64,000 nt of DNA, from the NCBI RefSeq assembly GCF_000297395.2, contig NZ_HF570108.1:4212154-4276153 (forward strand). Direction: 5' to 3'. The first letter of the stretch is position 1. Every line of letters starts with the position of its first letter. The DNA is from Micromonospora lupini str. Lupac 08 (GTDB lineage: Bacteria; Actinomycetota; Actinomycetes; Mycobacteriales; Micromonosporaceae). Below, in pieces: positions 40,829 through 50,108 of this stretch. Position numbers and translations under genes: made by a program. The notes below the pieces were generated by a model. The model was given only the letters and a program-made list of their open reading frames with translations, was not told the origin of the DNA and did no database searches.

Positions 40829-42928
40829 TCAGGCCGGCGTGCCGGTGACGGTGAGGCCGCGCAGCCGCCCGACGTTGTCGAACGAGCCGAAGCCCACCCG
40901 CCCCGAGCCGAAGGTGGTGTCGGTCGCGGTCATGAGCGGGTCCCGGTGCCCGTCGACGTAGACGGCGATCTCGCCGGTGGCCGGCAGGTGCACCACCCGT
41001 ACGCGGTGCCAGTCGGCGTCGGTGATCGCCGGGTTCGCGCCACGGGAGCGGCCGTTCCACTGGTGGTCGATGCGTTCCCGGTCGGCATTGTCGACCTTGA
41101 AGATGCCGTTGTGCGGATAGATCGTGTTGTCGGTGGAGAGGTGGGCGTAGTAGAACTCGGTGTCCGAGCGCCAGCCGAAGACGATGATCACGTCGCGGTT
41201 GCTGATCTCCACCGGCGTGTCGAGGCGTACCCGAGCGTCGACCTGGACCGACGACCAGGCCGGGCCGGCGGTCAGCACCGCGTACTCGAAGGGTCGGCGC
41301 GGGCCCGGCCGGCTCTCCCCGGCCTCGGCGAGGATGACCTGGTCGCCGGTGAACTGCCACTTCGCGGGCGTCACGGGCGCCCAGTTCGCGGCCCCCGCGG
41401 TGCGGCGCACCGTGGTGTCGCCGACGTCGTCGCTGGCGAACTCTCGCACTCCGGTCACCTTCCAGATCGTGCCGTTGGCCTTGGCGACGAGGTACAGCTC
41501 GCCGGCGGCGTCGGTGCCGAAGCGCAGGTCGACGCGGTTGGGGTCGCCGGGGGCGCCCGGTCCGGAGAGGTCCCGCATCCGCACCGGGCCGCCCGCGGCG
41601 TCGAAGAGCGCGAGCTGGTGGATGGGGGCGAGGCCGTGACCGCGGCGCATCTCGTTCGCCTCGGTGTAGAGCACCCGGCCGTCGACCAGGTCGCCGAAGA
41701 CGTACTTGCCGCGCAGCGCCGGCACCGCGCGTCCCCGGTAGACGAACCCGCCGGCCACCGCGACGCCAACGTCCGCGGTGCAGTTCCAGTCCGCGGCGGG
41801 GTCGTGGTCGTACGCGGCGACGGGGTACGTGTAGCCGTAGCGCGCGTCGTCGGCGGGCAGGGGGAACAGCCGGTCGCAGGGGTTGGTGGCCGTCTTGTCG
41901 AAGACGAAAGAGCCCTCGCGCTCGCTCCAGCCGAAGTTGTCGCCGGCGCGGACCTCGTAGATCGCCTCGATGGCGTGCTCACCGATGTGCCCCAGGTACA
42001 TCCGGCCGGTCGCCCGGTCCCAGCTGAACCGGTGCGGGTCGCGGAAGCCCACGGCGTAGATCTCGCCGAGCGCGCCGGCCCGCCCGACGAAGGGGTTGTC
42101 GGCCGGGATGCCGTACCGGCCGTTTGTCGAGTTGGTGCCGCGCGGGTCGATGCGCAGCAGCTTGCCGTGCGGCAGCCCCAGGTTCTGCGGGTCGGTGGTG
42201 CGCACGCCCAGGCCGCCGTCGCCGACGGCGAGGTAGAGCAGGCCGTAGTCGCGGTCGTGGCGCTTCGCGGTCGGGTTGAAGTTGATCTCCTGGATGCCGT
42301 GCACCTGGCCGCCGAAGCCGATGCGCAGCACCTCCCGGCGGGTGCCGGCGAACGTGTCGGCGGCCGGGTCGGTGGCCGTCCACTCGGTGATGACGCCGTG
42401 GTAGATCGTGCCGGCCTGGGCGTAGTCCGGTGGCGTGGTCGTCGCCGACGCCAGCTCGGTGTGGATCGTGTAGAACCGCCCGTTGACGCGGAACTCGGGG
42501 TGGAAGGCGACGTACCCGAAGCCCTGGCCGAGCCCCCGGCCGGAGAAGAACTGGGGCGCGAACGTCGCCGCCACGTCGAGGTAGACGTGCGGCACGCCGT
42601 TCTCGACCAGGTAGAGGTTGCCGTTCAGGTCGGGCACCGCGCGCCGACCGGAGCCGTCGGGCAGCTCCATGATGGTGTTGATCCGGGCCGTCCGCATGAG
42701 CCGCTGGTCCGTCGGCGCGGGGGTCGGGTACGACTGCGGGAAGCTCGCGTATTTGCTCAGGACCAGCCCGAGGCGGGACTGGACAGGCATCTCGGGGATC
42801 GGGTCGTAGACCGCGTCGGCGGCGCGGGCCGGGGCGGCGACCAGTGTGGACAGGACCAGCACGAGGGCGGTGAGGCCGGCCGTCAGCGCGGACCGGCGGA
42901 CGCCGCCGGGGCGGTGGAGGGTGCGCAC
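40829..42928 (-). CDS. Secreted PQQ-type sugar dehydrogenase-like protein with C-terminal sugar-binding-like domain
   Basis: 699 residues; signal peptide to about residue 36 (LVAAPARA-AD). A glucose/sorbosone dehydrogenase propeller covers about 40-490 (GRGLGQGFGYVAFHPEF, GQVHGIQEINFNP, LLYLAVGDGGLG, VGFRDPHRFSWDRATGRMYLGHIGE). The motifs resemble the soluble glucose dehydrogenase family, so PQQ may be the cofactor. The last 190 residues are a jelly-roll domain (FGWRSDTEFYYAHLSTDN, HRVRVVHLPATGEIAVYVDG) of the kind that binds glycans. It lies 37 bases after the LamG gene and shares its LacI-controlled promoter. Confidence 0.87.
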   Translation of the reverse strand: MRTLHRPGGVRRSALTAGLTALVLVLSTLVAAPARAADAVYDPIPEMPVQSRLGLVLSKYASFPQSYPTPAPTDQRLMRTARINTIMELPDGSGRRAVPDLNGNLYLVENGVPHVYLDVAATFAPQFFSGRGLGQGFGYVAFHPEFRVNGRFYTIHTELASATTTPPDYAQAGTIYHGVITEWTATDPAADTFAGTRREVLRIGFGGQVHGIQEINFNPTAKRHDRDYGLLYLAVGDGGLGVRTTDPQNLGLPHGKLLRIDPRGTNSTNGRYGIPADNPFVGRAGALGEIYAVGFRDPHRFSWDRATGRMYLGHIGEHAIEAIYEVRAGDNFGWSEREGSFVFDKTATNPCDRLFPLPADDARYGYTYPVAAYDHDPAADWNCTADVGVAVAGGFVYRGRAVPALRGKYVFGDLVDGRVLYTEANEMRRGHGLAPIHQLALFDAAGGPVRMRDLSGPGAPGDPNRVDLRFGTDAAGELYLVAKANGTIWKVTGVREFASDDVGDTTVRRTAGAANWAPVTPAKWQFTGDQVILAEAGESRPGPRRPFEYAVLTAGPAWSSVQVDARVRLDTPVEISNRDVIIVFGWRSDTEFYYAHLSTDNTIYPHNGIFKVDNADRERIDHQWNGRSRGANPAITDADWHRVRVVHLPATGEIAVYVDGHRDPLMTATDTTFGSGRVGFGSFDNVGRLRGLTVTGTPA

Positions 42929-42965
42929 GCGTGTCTCCTTCTCGGTGGGACGGTGCCGAGGGTGG

Positions 42966-43913
42966 TCAGCGGGCCAGATGGTGGTACTGCCTGCGTACGT
43001 CGCGCGCGGAGACCACGCTGTCGAGGAACAGCAGGCCGTCCATGCGGCAGTCGCAGGGGTTGCGCTCCAGGGTGTCCTGCGGGAAGCTCCCGCCGATCTT
43101 GATGCCCCGGGGGTCGGAGGCGGTGGTCACGTGCGGGCCGGGCCCCGAGACGAGCCACGGGTCGTCGGTACGGGTGTAGAAGCCGTCGACCGGTTCGCCG
43201 TTGCGGTAGAGGGCAAGCGCGCCGGTGCCGAAGTCGAAGGTGGCGGCGAGGTGCACCCACTCCCCCACCGGCAGCAGCTCGCGCCAGTCCCGGTTGGCGG
43301 CGAAGGTCTGCGAGTTGCCCCCGTCGAGGCGTCGGCCGAGCGCGACGAGGCGCAGTTCGCCGTCGACGTCGATCAGCTCCAGCAGGGCCCGGACGCCGTG
43401 GCCGTCGGAGTCGCCGGTGAGCAGACCGGCCAGCCCTATCGCGTTGTACCTGTCGGCGGGGTCGGCGGTGGTGGAGTTGGGCGCCGGGCTGTCCATGTTC
43501 AGCTTGAACCAGCCCATGACGGTGGCGCCGCCGGTGGCGCTGAAGGCGCGCAGCGTCCGCACCCCGCTGGCCGACCACGTGCCGGCCTTCCAGTCGTCGG
43601 TGCCGGCGGTCGTCGGGTCGACCTGCCGGGTCTGCACGGCGTTGCCGCTGCCCCGGTAGGCGTGGTCGGGCACCCGCATCGCCGCGCCGCCGTTGATCAG
43701 CTCGATCTCGGTGCCGGAGCGGCCCTGGTCACGCTCGAGGGCCGGGTCGCCCGGAACCGGGTGGTCGAAGTCGTACGCGGCGACCAGGTGCGCCCGCAGA
43801 GCGGGATGGACGTCGTGCGCGGCGCTCCGGTCCGCCTGGGCCGGCGGCACGCCGACGCCGCTCAGCACGCCGACCACCAGGAGCGAGACGGCGACGATTC
43901 GGGCTCTGGACAT
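42966..43913 (-). CDS. Secreted LamG/concanavalin-like domain protein
   Basis: 315 residues, signal peptide to about residue 27 (GVGVPPAQA-DR). One concanavalin A-like domain: HLVAAYDFDHP, GATVMGWFKLN, GEWVHLAATFDFGTGALALYRNGEPVDGFYT, ending with a short Cys pair CDCR. No catalytic residues are visible, so it is likely a carbohydrate-binding protein. It is the first gene after the double LacI operator and is followed by the sugar-dehydrogenase-like gene; together they look like a glycan-induced secretion operon. Confidence 0.85.
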   Translation of the reverse strand: MSRARIVAVSLLVVGVLSGVGVPPAQADRSAAHDVHPALRAHLVAAYDFDHPVPGDPALERDQGRSGTEIELINGGAAMRVPDHAYRGSGNAVQTRQVDPTTAGTDDWKAGTWSASGVRTLRAFSATGGATVMGWFKLNMDSPAPNSTTADPADRYNAIGLAGLLTGDSDGHGVRALLELIDVDGELRLVALGRRLDGGNSQTFAANRDWRELLPVGEWVHLAATFDFGTGALALYRNGEPVDGFYTRTDDPWLVSGPGPHVTTASDPRGIKIGGSFPQDTLERNPCDCRMDGLLFLDSVVSARDVRRQYHHLAR

Positions 43914-43946
43914 CGTTCACCTCGTTTCGCGGCACGCCGACCACGG

Positions 43947-43980
43947 GGTACGTAAGCGCTTTCGTAAGCGCTTACGTACC
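43947..43980. promoter_or_regulatory. Paired LacI-family operators
   Basis: Two abutting 12-base sites, GTAAGCGCTTTC (43952-43963) and GTAAGCGCTTAC (43964-43975), hold the AAGCGCTT centre typical of LacI-family operators. Around them GGTACGTAAGCG and CGCTTACGTACC form a larger inverted repeat. The site lies between the LamG gene and the LacI regulator gene, within 40 and 65 bases of the two starts. Confidence 0.88.
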
Positions 43981-44044
43981 CTAGGCTTCGACGAACGTCA
44001 CTGGCAATAGATCGGGTGACATGGATGTTTTCAGGGAGGTGCGG

Positions 44045-45079
44045 ATGCCCAGGGCCGGCCAGCGCCCGCGCCTCGTGGAGGTGGCCGAACGCGCGGGCGT
44101 CTCCCTGGCCACCGCCTCCCGGGCCCTCGCCGGCCGCGAGGGAGTCAGCACCGAGGTGGCCGACCGGGTCCGTCTGGTCGCCCGCGAGCTGGGCTACGTC
44201 GTCAACCCGTACGCCCGCACGCTTGCCGGCGGCGCCCGATCCACGGTCGGGCTGATCGTCCACCAGGTCGACGACCCGTACTTCTCCGAGATCGCCGCCG
44301 GGGTCATCCAGCTCGCCGCCGAGCAGGGGCTGCTGGTGCAGATCTGCCAGTCCGGCCGGGACCCGGACTACGAGCTGCAACAGCTACGCCACCTCATCGC
44401 CCAGCGGGTCGGCATCATCCTGATCAGCGGCTCCGGGTACGACGATCCGCGGGTCGAGGCCGAGGCCCGCGCCGAGCTGGCGGCGTTCCAGGACCACGGC
44501 GGCCGGGTCGCCGCCATCGGCCGACACGCGCTCGGCGTCGACGCCGTCCTGCCGGACAACGAGGCCGGCGGCCACGCGCTCGCGGCGCACCTGATGGACC
44601 TCGGCCACCGCCGCATCGCGGTCGCCGCCGGCAGCGCCGGCCTCACCACTGTCGCCGACCGGCTCGCCGGCGTGACGTCCGCGCTGCGACAACGAGGGCT
44701 GCGCCCCGCCGACCTGACAGTCGTCCACGGGGACTTCACCCGTGGCGGCGGTCGGGCGGCCACCGAGCAGATCCTCAACGAGCATCCGGAGACCACAGCG
44801 ATCGTGGCGCTCAACGACGCGATGGCGATCGGCGTCCTCTCGACGCTGCGGTCCCGCCGCGTGCCGGTGCCCGCGCGGATCTCCGTGGTCGGCTTCGACG
44901 ACGTCTCCGTCGCCGCCGACCTCGCGCCGAGCCTCACCACCATCCGGCTGCCGATGACCGAGATGGGCCGCACGGCGCTCACCCTCGCCCTCAAGCCCCG
45001 CTCGGCGCGTCCCCGCCGCCGCGCCACCGGCCACCTGCTGGTCGTGCGCGACTCGACAGGCCCCGCACCGACGACCTGA
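44045..45079 (+). CDS. LacI-family transcriptional regulator
   Basis: 344 residues. N-terminal helix-turn-helix with hinge: LVEVAERAGVSLATASRALAGREGVS (about residues 9-34), then a periplasmic-binding-type ligand domain (GLIVHQVDDPYFSEIAAGVIQLA, VVGFDDVSVAADLAPSLTTIRLP). The ligand is unknown, probably a sugar released by the secreted proteins across the promoter. ATG at 44045 has GGGAGGT upstream; an ATG at 44021 lacks a good site. The double operator at 43947-43980 would let it control both itself and the divergent operon. Confidence 0.9.
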   Translation: MPRAGQRPRLVEVAERAGVSLATASRALAGREGVSTEVADRVRLVARELGYVVNPYARTLAGGARSTVGLIVHQVDDPYFSEIAAGVIQLAAEQGLLVQICQSGRDPDYELQQLRHLIAQRVGIILISGSGYDDPRVEAEARAELAAFQDHGGRVAAIGRHALGVDAVLPDNEAGGHALAAHLMDLGHRRIAVAAGSAGLTTVADRLAGVTSALRQRGLRPADLTVVHGDFTRGGGRAATEQILNEHPETTAIVALNDAMAIGVLSTLRSRRVPVPARISVVGFDDVSVAADLAPSLTTIRLPMTEMGRTALTLALKPRSARPRRRATGHLLVVRDSTGPAPTT

Positions 45080-45096
45080 CCGGCGGCGCGGCGCGG

Positions 45097-45792
45097 TCAG
45101 ACCGCCAGGGCCGCCCGGACGTCCCGCTCCGCGGTGACACCGCCGTCGCCGTCCGAGGTGACCCGGCCGGACTCCAGCACGTGGTAGCGGTCCGCCACCC
45201 GCAGCGCGAAACCCAGGTGCTGCTCGACCAGCAGCACACTGAACCCGGACTGTCGGGTCAGCTCGACGATCCGCTCCTGGATCTCCGCGACCACCGACGG
45301 CTGGATGCCCTCGGTCGGTTCGTCGAGCATCAGCAGCCGTGGCCTGGTGATCAGCGCGCGGGCGATTGCCAACTGCTGGCGCTGGCCGCCGGAGAGCAGC
45401 CCGGCCCGCCGGCGCAGCAGCGGGCGCAGCGCCGGAAACAGGTCCAGCACCTCCGCCGTGGCCACCGCGCCGTCGCGCCGGCCGTCGGCGACCAGCCGCA
45501 GGTTCTCCGCGGCGGTCAGGTGCGGGAAGCACTGCTGGCCCTGCGGGACGTACGCCATCCCGCGCTGGACCCGCTCGTGCGGCGGGAGACGGGTGACGTC
45601 CTCGCCGTCCAGCTCGACGATGCCGGCGCTCGGGCGCAGCAGGCCCGCCGCGACCCGCAGCAACGTGCTCTTGCCGGCGCCGTTGTGGCCGAGCACCGCG
45701 GCCACCCCGTCGGGCGGGACGGCGAGGTCCACCCCGTGCAGCACCCTTGAACGCCCGTATCCGGCGTGCACCCCGCGCAGGGTCAGCATCAT
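45097..45792 (-). CDS. urtE: Urea ABC transporter ATPase UrtE
   Basis: 231 residues, one ABC domain. Walker A is GHNGAGKST (about residues 36-44), signature LLSGGQRQQLAIARAL, Walker B RLLMLDEPTEG, and the branched-chain/urea-type end LLVEQHLGFALRVADRYHVLESG. Fifth gene of urtABCDE, its ATG overlapping the UrtD stop (ATGA). With UrtD it powers urea import through UrtB and UrtC. LivF of a branched-chain amino acid system is the alternative, but the neighbouring UrtA sequence decides for urea. Confidence 0.9.
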   Translation of the reverse strand: MMLTLRGVHAGYGRSRVLHGVDLAVPPDGVAAVLGHNGAGKSTLLRVAAGLLRPSAGIVELDGEDVTRLPPHERVQRGMAYVPQGQQCFPHLTAAENLRLVADGRRDGAVATAEVLDLFPALRPLLRRRAGLLSGGQRQQLAIARALITRPRLLMLDEPTEGIQPSVVAEIQERIVELTRQSGFSVLLVEQHLGFALRVADRYHVLESGRVTSDGDGGVTAERDVRAALAV

Positions 45793-46565
45793 GCCTCCAG
45801 ACCGCTGGGGGCCGACCCGGCGGCGACCGGGTGGCCAAGGTAGACCTCCTGCACGCGCGGGTCCGCCTGGACCTGCGCGACAGTGCCCTCACTGAGCACC
45901 CGACCGGCGTGCAGCACCGTCACGCTGCGCGCGAACCGGCGCAGGAAGTCCATGTCGTGCTCGATCACCACCACCGTGCGGTCCCGGCTCACCGTCTCCA
46001 GCAGCGCCCCGGTCGCGTCGCGCTCCTCGTGGCTCATCCCGGCGACCGGCTCGTCGAGCAGCAGCAGCCGCGCGTCCTGCACCAGCAGCATGCCGATCTC
46101 CAACCACTGCTTCTGGCCGTGCGCGAGCGTCCCGGCGAGCTGGTCGGCCCGCCCGGTCAGGCCGATGGTCTCCAACGCGGCCGCCACCTCGTCGGGGATC
46201 CCGCGCCGACGCCGGGCCAGGGTCACCCAGCCGCGCCGGGCGCCGGCCGCGATGTCGAGGTTCTGCACGACCGACAGCTCCTCGAAGATCGTCGACGTCT
46301 GGAAGGTCCGCCCGATGCCGAGCCGGCTGATCCGGTGCACCGGCCGGCCGAGCAGCTCCTGGTCGCCGAACCGGACCGAGCCGGTGGCCCGCACCAGGCC
46401 GGTGATCGCGTCGACGAGTGTGGTCTTCCCGGCGCCGTTCGGCCCGATCAGGAACCGGATGTCGCCGGCCGGCACCTCCAGCGAGACCCCGTCGACGGCG
46501 GTGAAACCGTCGAAACTGACCCGCACGTCTCGGACGGACAGGCCGTCCAACAGCTCGCCGCTCAT
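45789..46565 (-). CDS. urtD: Urea ABC transporter ATPase UrtD
   Basis: 258 residues. Walker A GPNGAGKTT, the UrtD-typical GIGRTFQTSTIFEELSVVQNL, a signature-region variant AHGQKQWLEIGMLLVQD (in place of LSGGQ, as normal in UrtD), and Walker B LLLLDEPVAGMSHEERD. The AHGQKQWLEIGM form is characteristic of the urea transporters. ATG at 46565 overlaps the UrtC stop. Confidence 0.92.
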   Translation of the reverse strand: MSGELLDGLSVRDVRVSFDGFTAVDGVSLEVPAGDIRFLIGPNGAGKTTLVDAITGLVRATGSVRFGDQELLGRPVHRISRLGIGRTFQTSTIFEELSVVQNLDIAAGARRGWVTLARRRRGIPDEVAAALETIGLTGRADQLAGTLAHGQKQWLEIGMLLVQDARLLLLDEPVAGMSHEERDATGALLETVSRDRTVVVIEHDMDFLRRFARSVTVLHAGRVLSEGTVAQVQADPRVQEVYLGHPVAAGSAPSGLEA

Positions 46566-47749
46566 GCCGCCTCCGTCCGCTCGACGCGACGTCGACCCAG
46601 CGGCGACCACCCGCGCCGCGCCGGCTGCGCGCCGACGTCACGCCGGCGGGCCAGCGCCCACAGCGACGCCAGGCCGCCGGGAAGGAACGCCACCACGACC
46701 ACGAAGAGCAGACCCTGCAGGTACGTCCAGGTGCCCGGGAAACGCTCCGACAGGGCGGTACGCGCCCAGGCCACCGCCACCGCGCCGAGCACCGGGCCCA
46801 GCAGCGTGGCCCGCCCGCCCACCGCGACCCCGATGACGAACTCGATCGACGGGACGATCCCGATCAGCGCCGGCGAGATGATGCCGACCGCCGGCACGAA
46901 CAGCGCCCCGGCCAGCCCCGCCATGCCGGCCGCGACCACGTACGCCACCAGCTTGACCGACGCCGGGTCGTAGCCGAGGAAGCGGACCCGTTCCTCGCCG
47001 TCGCGGACCGCCACCAGCAGCTCGCCGTAGCGGCTCTGGATGAGCTGACGGGTCAGCGCGAGCAACGCCAGCAGGACGCCGGCGATGATGAAGTACACCA
47101 TCCGCTGGTTGACCGGGTCGTCCAGGTCGTACCCGAAGAAGCCCTTGATGTCGGTGAGCCCGTTGGTGCCGCCCGTGGTGCCCTGCTGCCCGATCAGCAG
47201 GATCACCATCGCGGCGGCGAGGGCCTGACTGAGGATGGCGAAGTACGCGCCCCGGACCCGGCGGCGGAACACGAGCGAACCGAGCCCGAAGGCGACAGCC
47301 ATCGGCAGCAGCACCGTGGCGGGCAACGCGAACCAGGGGCTGGCGAACGGCCGCCACCACAGCGGCAACTCGTCGAGCTGCCCGTACAGCTGCATGAAGT
47401 CGGGCATCCCACCGGGACCCGCGTCGGCGAGCTTGAGATGCATGGCCATCGCGTAGCCACCCAGGCCGAAGAAGACGCCCTGGCCGAGGGTGAGCATCCC
47501 GCCCCGACCCCAGGCGATCCCGATGCCCACCGCGACCATGGCGACGCAGAGGTACTTGGCCAGCAGCGCCAGCCGGAAGTCCGACAGCAGCAGCGGCGCC
47601 ACGGCGAACAGCAGCGCCGCGCCGAACGCGAAGCCGGCCATCGTCCGCAGCCGGGATCGGCCGCCGGACCGGCTCGGGGGCGCGGCGCCGGCCGAGGCCG
47701 CGGCCGGTGCGGTGGCGGTGCTCAACGGCGCGGGCGTCACGGCGGTCAT
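46562..47749 (-). CDS. urtC: Urea ABC transporter permease UrtC
   Basis: 395 residues with about ten helices, including GRGGMLTLGQGVFFGLGGYAMAMHLKL, the LivM-family loop, and GVAVGGRATLLGPVLGAVAV. UrtC-type features are MPDFMQLYGQLDELPLWWRPF and TGGTNGLTDIKGFFGYDL. The first 35 residues are a Pro/Ala-rich extension. ATG at 47749 has GAGGAG upstream and overlaps the UrtB stop (ATGA); the much longer upstream frame is a shadow. Confidence 0.92.
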   Translation of the reverse strand: MTAVTPAPLSTATAPAAASAGAAPPSRSGGRSRLRTMAGFAFGAALLFAVAPLLLSDFRLALLAKYLCVAMVAVGIGIAWGRGGMLTLGQGVFFGLGGYAMAMHLKLADAGPGGMPDFMQLYGQLDELPLWWRPFASPWFALPATVLLPMAVAFGLGSLVFRRRVRGAYFAILSQALAAAMVILLIGQQGTTGGTNGLTDIKGFFGYDLDDPVNQRMVYFIIAGVLLALLALTRQLIQSRYGELLVAVRDGEERVRFLGYDPASVKLVAYVVAAGMAGLAGALFVPAVGIISPALIGIVPSIEFVIGVAVGGRATLLGPVLGAVAVAWARTALSERFPGTWTYLQGLLFVVVVAFLPGGLASLWALARRRDVGAQPARRGWSPLGRRRVERTEAA

Positions 47750-48633
47750 GCGAGGCTCCTCGTCCGCAGGGTGAACAGGCCCTGTGGCCGCCACTGGAGA
47801 AACGCGACGATCGCCACGAACACGATCACCTTGGCGACGCTGAGGGTCGTCAGGTACTCCCCGGTGGCCTGGAGCACGCCGAGGGCGAAGGCGACGATCA
47901 CGCTGCCCTTGAGCTGGCCGATCCCGCCGACCACGACGACCAGGAAGGCGTCGATGATCAGGTTGGTGCCCATGGTCGGACCGATCGGACCGAGCAGGGT
48001 GAGCGCCACCCCGGCGAGACCGGCCAGGCCGGAGCCGAGGAAGAACGTCGTCCGGTCGACCCGGGCGGTGGGGATGCCGGACACCGCGGCGAGGTCGCGG
48101 TTCTGCACGACCGCGCGGATCCGGCGACCCAGCGGGGTGAGCCGCAGCGCCAGGGTGAGCGCCGCGACGGCGGCCAGGGCCAGCGCCAGGATGAAGAGTC
48201 GGTTGTTGGCGATCGTCAGCCCGCCCGGCAGCGCCACGTTGCCGGTGAGCAGGTCCGGCGCGCGGGTCTGCACGTTCGGGCTGCCGAAGACGTCGCGGGC
48301 GAGCTGTTGCAGCATCAGCGACACACCCCAGGTGACCAGCAGGGTGTCCAGCGGGCGGGCGTAGAGCCGGCGGATCAGCAGGACCTCCAGCAGCACACCC
48401 ATCGTGCCGGCGACCACGAACGCCACCGGCAGCGCGACCACGAGTGACAGGCCCGCGCCGGTGATGCTCTGTTGCAGGACGTACGTGGTGTACGCGCCGG
48501 CCATGATGAACTCGCCGTGCGCCATGTTGATGACGTTCATCTGGCCGAAGGTCAGCGCCAGCCCGAGCGCGATGAGCAGCAGCACCGCGCCGATGCTGAT
48601 GCCGGTGAAGAGTTGACCGAAGAGGACTGTCAC
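47746..48633 (-). CDS. urtB: Urea ABC transporter permease UrtB
   Basis: 295 residues, LivH-type permease. Motifs are LALTFGQMNVINMAHGEFIMAGAYT near the start, TLLVTWGVSLMLQQLARDVFGSPNV, and VVVVGGIGQLKGSVIVAFALG. Signature UrtB sequence LTPLGRRIRAVVQNRDLAAVSGI is present. GTG at 48633 chosen because GGAG stands eight bases before it. A 75-base gap separates it from urtA, as is common in this operon. Confidence 0.9.
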   Translation of the reverse strand: MTVLFGQLFTGISIGAVLLLIALGLALTFGQMNVINMAHGEFIMAGAYTTYVLQQSITGAGLSLVVALPVAFVVAGTMGVLLEVLLIRRLYARPLDTLLVTWGVSLMLQQLARDVFGSPNVQTRAPDLLTGNVALPGGLTIANNRLFILALALAAVAALTLALRLTPLGRRIRAVVQNRDLAAVSGIPTARVDRTTFFLGSGLAGLAGVALTLLGPIGPTMGTNLIIDAFLVVVVGGIGQLKGSVIVAFALGVLQATGEYLTTLSVAKVIVFVAIVAFLQWRPQGLFTLRTRSLA

Positions 48634-48708
48634 GGTGGGTACTCCGTACTGCTGGTCGGGTGGCCCGGGCGGGCCGCGCGGCAAGGCGCCCCGCCCGGGC
48701 CGGCGTCG

Positions 48709-49953
48709 TCAGCTCAGGCCGCTCGCCCACGGATAGGTCTTGAGGTACGGGTCCGGTGCGACAGGCTTGCCGGAGTTCCACACCTCGGTGATCAGACCGT
48801 CGGCGCCGACCTTGCCGATCCGGGCGGTCTTGGCGATGTGCTGGGTCTTCCCGTCGACGGTGACCAGGCCCTCCGGGGCGTCGAAGGTGATCCCGTCGGA
48901 GGCGGTGCGGACCTTCTCGACGTCGAACGCGCCCGCCTTCTCGACCATCGCCTTCCACAGGTACACGCTGACGTAGGCGGCCTCCATCGGGTCGCTCGTC
49001 GGCTTGTCCGCGCCGTACTTCGCCTTGTACGCGGCCACGAACTTCGTGTTCGCCGCGCCGGGCGTGGTCTGGTAGTAGTTCCAGGCGGTCAGCTGGCCCT
49101 CCAGGTACTGGGTGCCGATGCCCTTGACCTCCTCCTCGGCGATCGACACCGACACCACGGGCATCGCCGCGGCGGTCAGGCCGGCCGACTTGTACTCCTT
49201 GAAGAAGGCCACGTTGCTGTCACCGTTGAGGGTGTTGAACACGGCGTCCGCACCTGACGACTTGACCTTGTTGACGATCGTGCCGAATTCGGTGGAGCCC
49301 AGCGGCGCGTAGTCCTCGCCGAGCACCGTCATCCCGTTGGCGGCCGCGTACGCCTTGATGATTTTGTTGGCGGTCCGGGGAAAGACGTAGTCACTGCCGA
49401 CCAGATAGACCGACTTCGCCCCCTCGGCCTTGAGGTAGTCGAGCCCGGGAACGATCTGCTGGTTGGTCGTCGCCCCGGTGTAGAAGATGTAGGGCGACTG
49501 TTCCAGACCCTCGTACTGCACCGGGTAGAACAGCAGCGCCTTGTTCTTCTCGAACACCGGCTTGACCGCCTTGCGGCTCGCCGACGTCCAGCAGCCGAAA
49601 ACGGCGGCCACCCGGTCCTCGGAGATGAGCTTCTCGGCCTTCTCCGCGAACGTCGGCCAGTCCGAGGCGCCGTCCTCTCCGACCGGCTGGATCTTCTTGC
49701 CGAGCACGCCGCCGGCCGCGTTGATCTCCTCGACGGCGAGCATGATGGAGTCGCGGACGGTGACCTCGCTGATCGCCATGGTGCCGGAGAGCGAGTTGAG
49801 CAGGCCCACCTTGACGGTGTCGCCGGAGACGTCGGCGGTGACGCCGGCCGCGCCGCTCTCGTCACTGGTCTTGCTGCCGCACGCGGTAAGCGCGGCCGCC
49901 GCGACGAGGGTCACGGCGCCCGCCAGGATGCGGCGGCTCCAAAGAAGTGACAT
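48709..49953 (-). CDS. urtA: Urea-binding lipoprotein UrtA
   Basis: 414 residues. Lipoprotein signal ending LTACG (Cys25). The ligand-binding body carries VGLLNSLSGTMAISE, GCWTSASRKAVKPVFEKNKALLFYPVQYEG and SPYIFYTGATTNQQI, the hallmark strings of urea and short-chain-amide receptors. It would hand urea to UrtBC; ureases encoded at 54408-59047 then use it. GGGAGAATAG precedes the ATG. First gene of the urt operon; a GlnR-like site lies 156-182 bases upstream. Confidence 0.93.
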   Translation of the reverse strand: MSLLWSRRILAGAVTLVAAAALTACGSKTSDESGAAGVTADVSGDTVKVGLLNSLSGTMAISEVTVRDSIMLAVEEINAAGGVLGKKIQPVGEDGASDWPTFAEKAEKLISEDRVAAVFGCWTSASRKAVKPVFEKNKALLFYPVQYEGLEQSPYIFYTGATTNQQIVPGLDYLKAEGAKSVYLVGSDYVFPRTANKIIKAYAAANGMTVLGEDYAPLGSTEFGTIVNKVKSSGADAVFNTLNGDSNVAFFKEYKSAGLTAAAMPVVSVSIAEEEVKGIGTQYLEGQLTAWNYYQTTPGAANTKFVAAYKAKYGADKPTSDPMEAAYVSVYLWKAMVEKAGAFDVEKVRTASDGITFDAPEGLVTVDGKTQHIAKTARIGKVGADGLITEVWNSGKPVAPDPYLKTYPWASGLS

Positions 49954-50108
49954 CTATTCTCCCTGCGGTGCACTCAAGTGGCGAATGGACGGTCGGTGCG
50001 GTCCGGTGGAGCTGCGTCGGCGATGCCGGGGTCGACGGGTGGACGTCGCCTGCGGCCATCGCATCGGGTACGGGCAGGGAAAGCGTCGACCGGCTTGATT
50101 GCGTGAGT

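Noticed and set aside
39893..43102. 1069-codon plus-strand open frame
   Set aside because: It crosses three well-supported minus-strand genes and has the Arg/Val/Gly composition of an antisense shadow.
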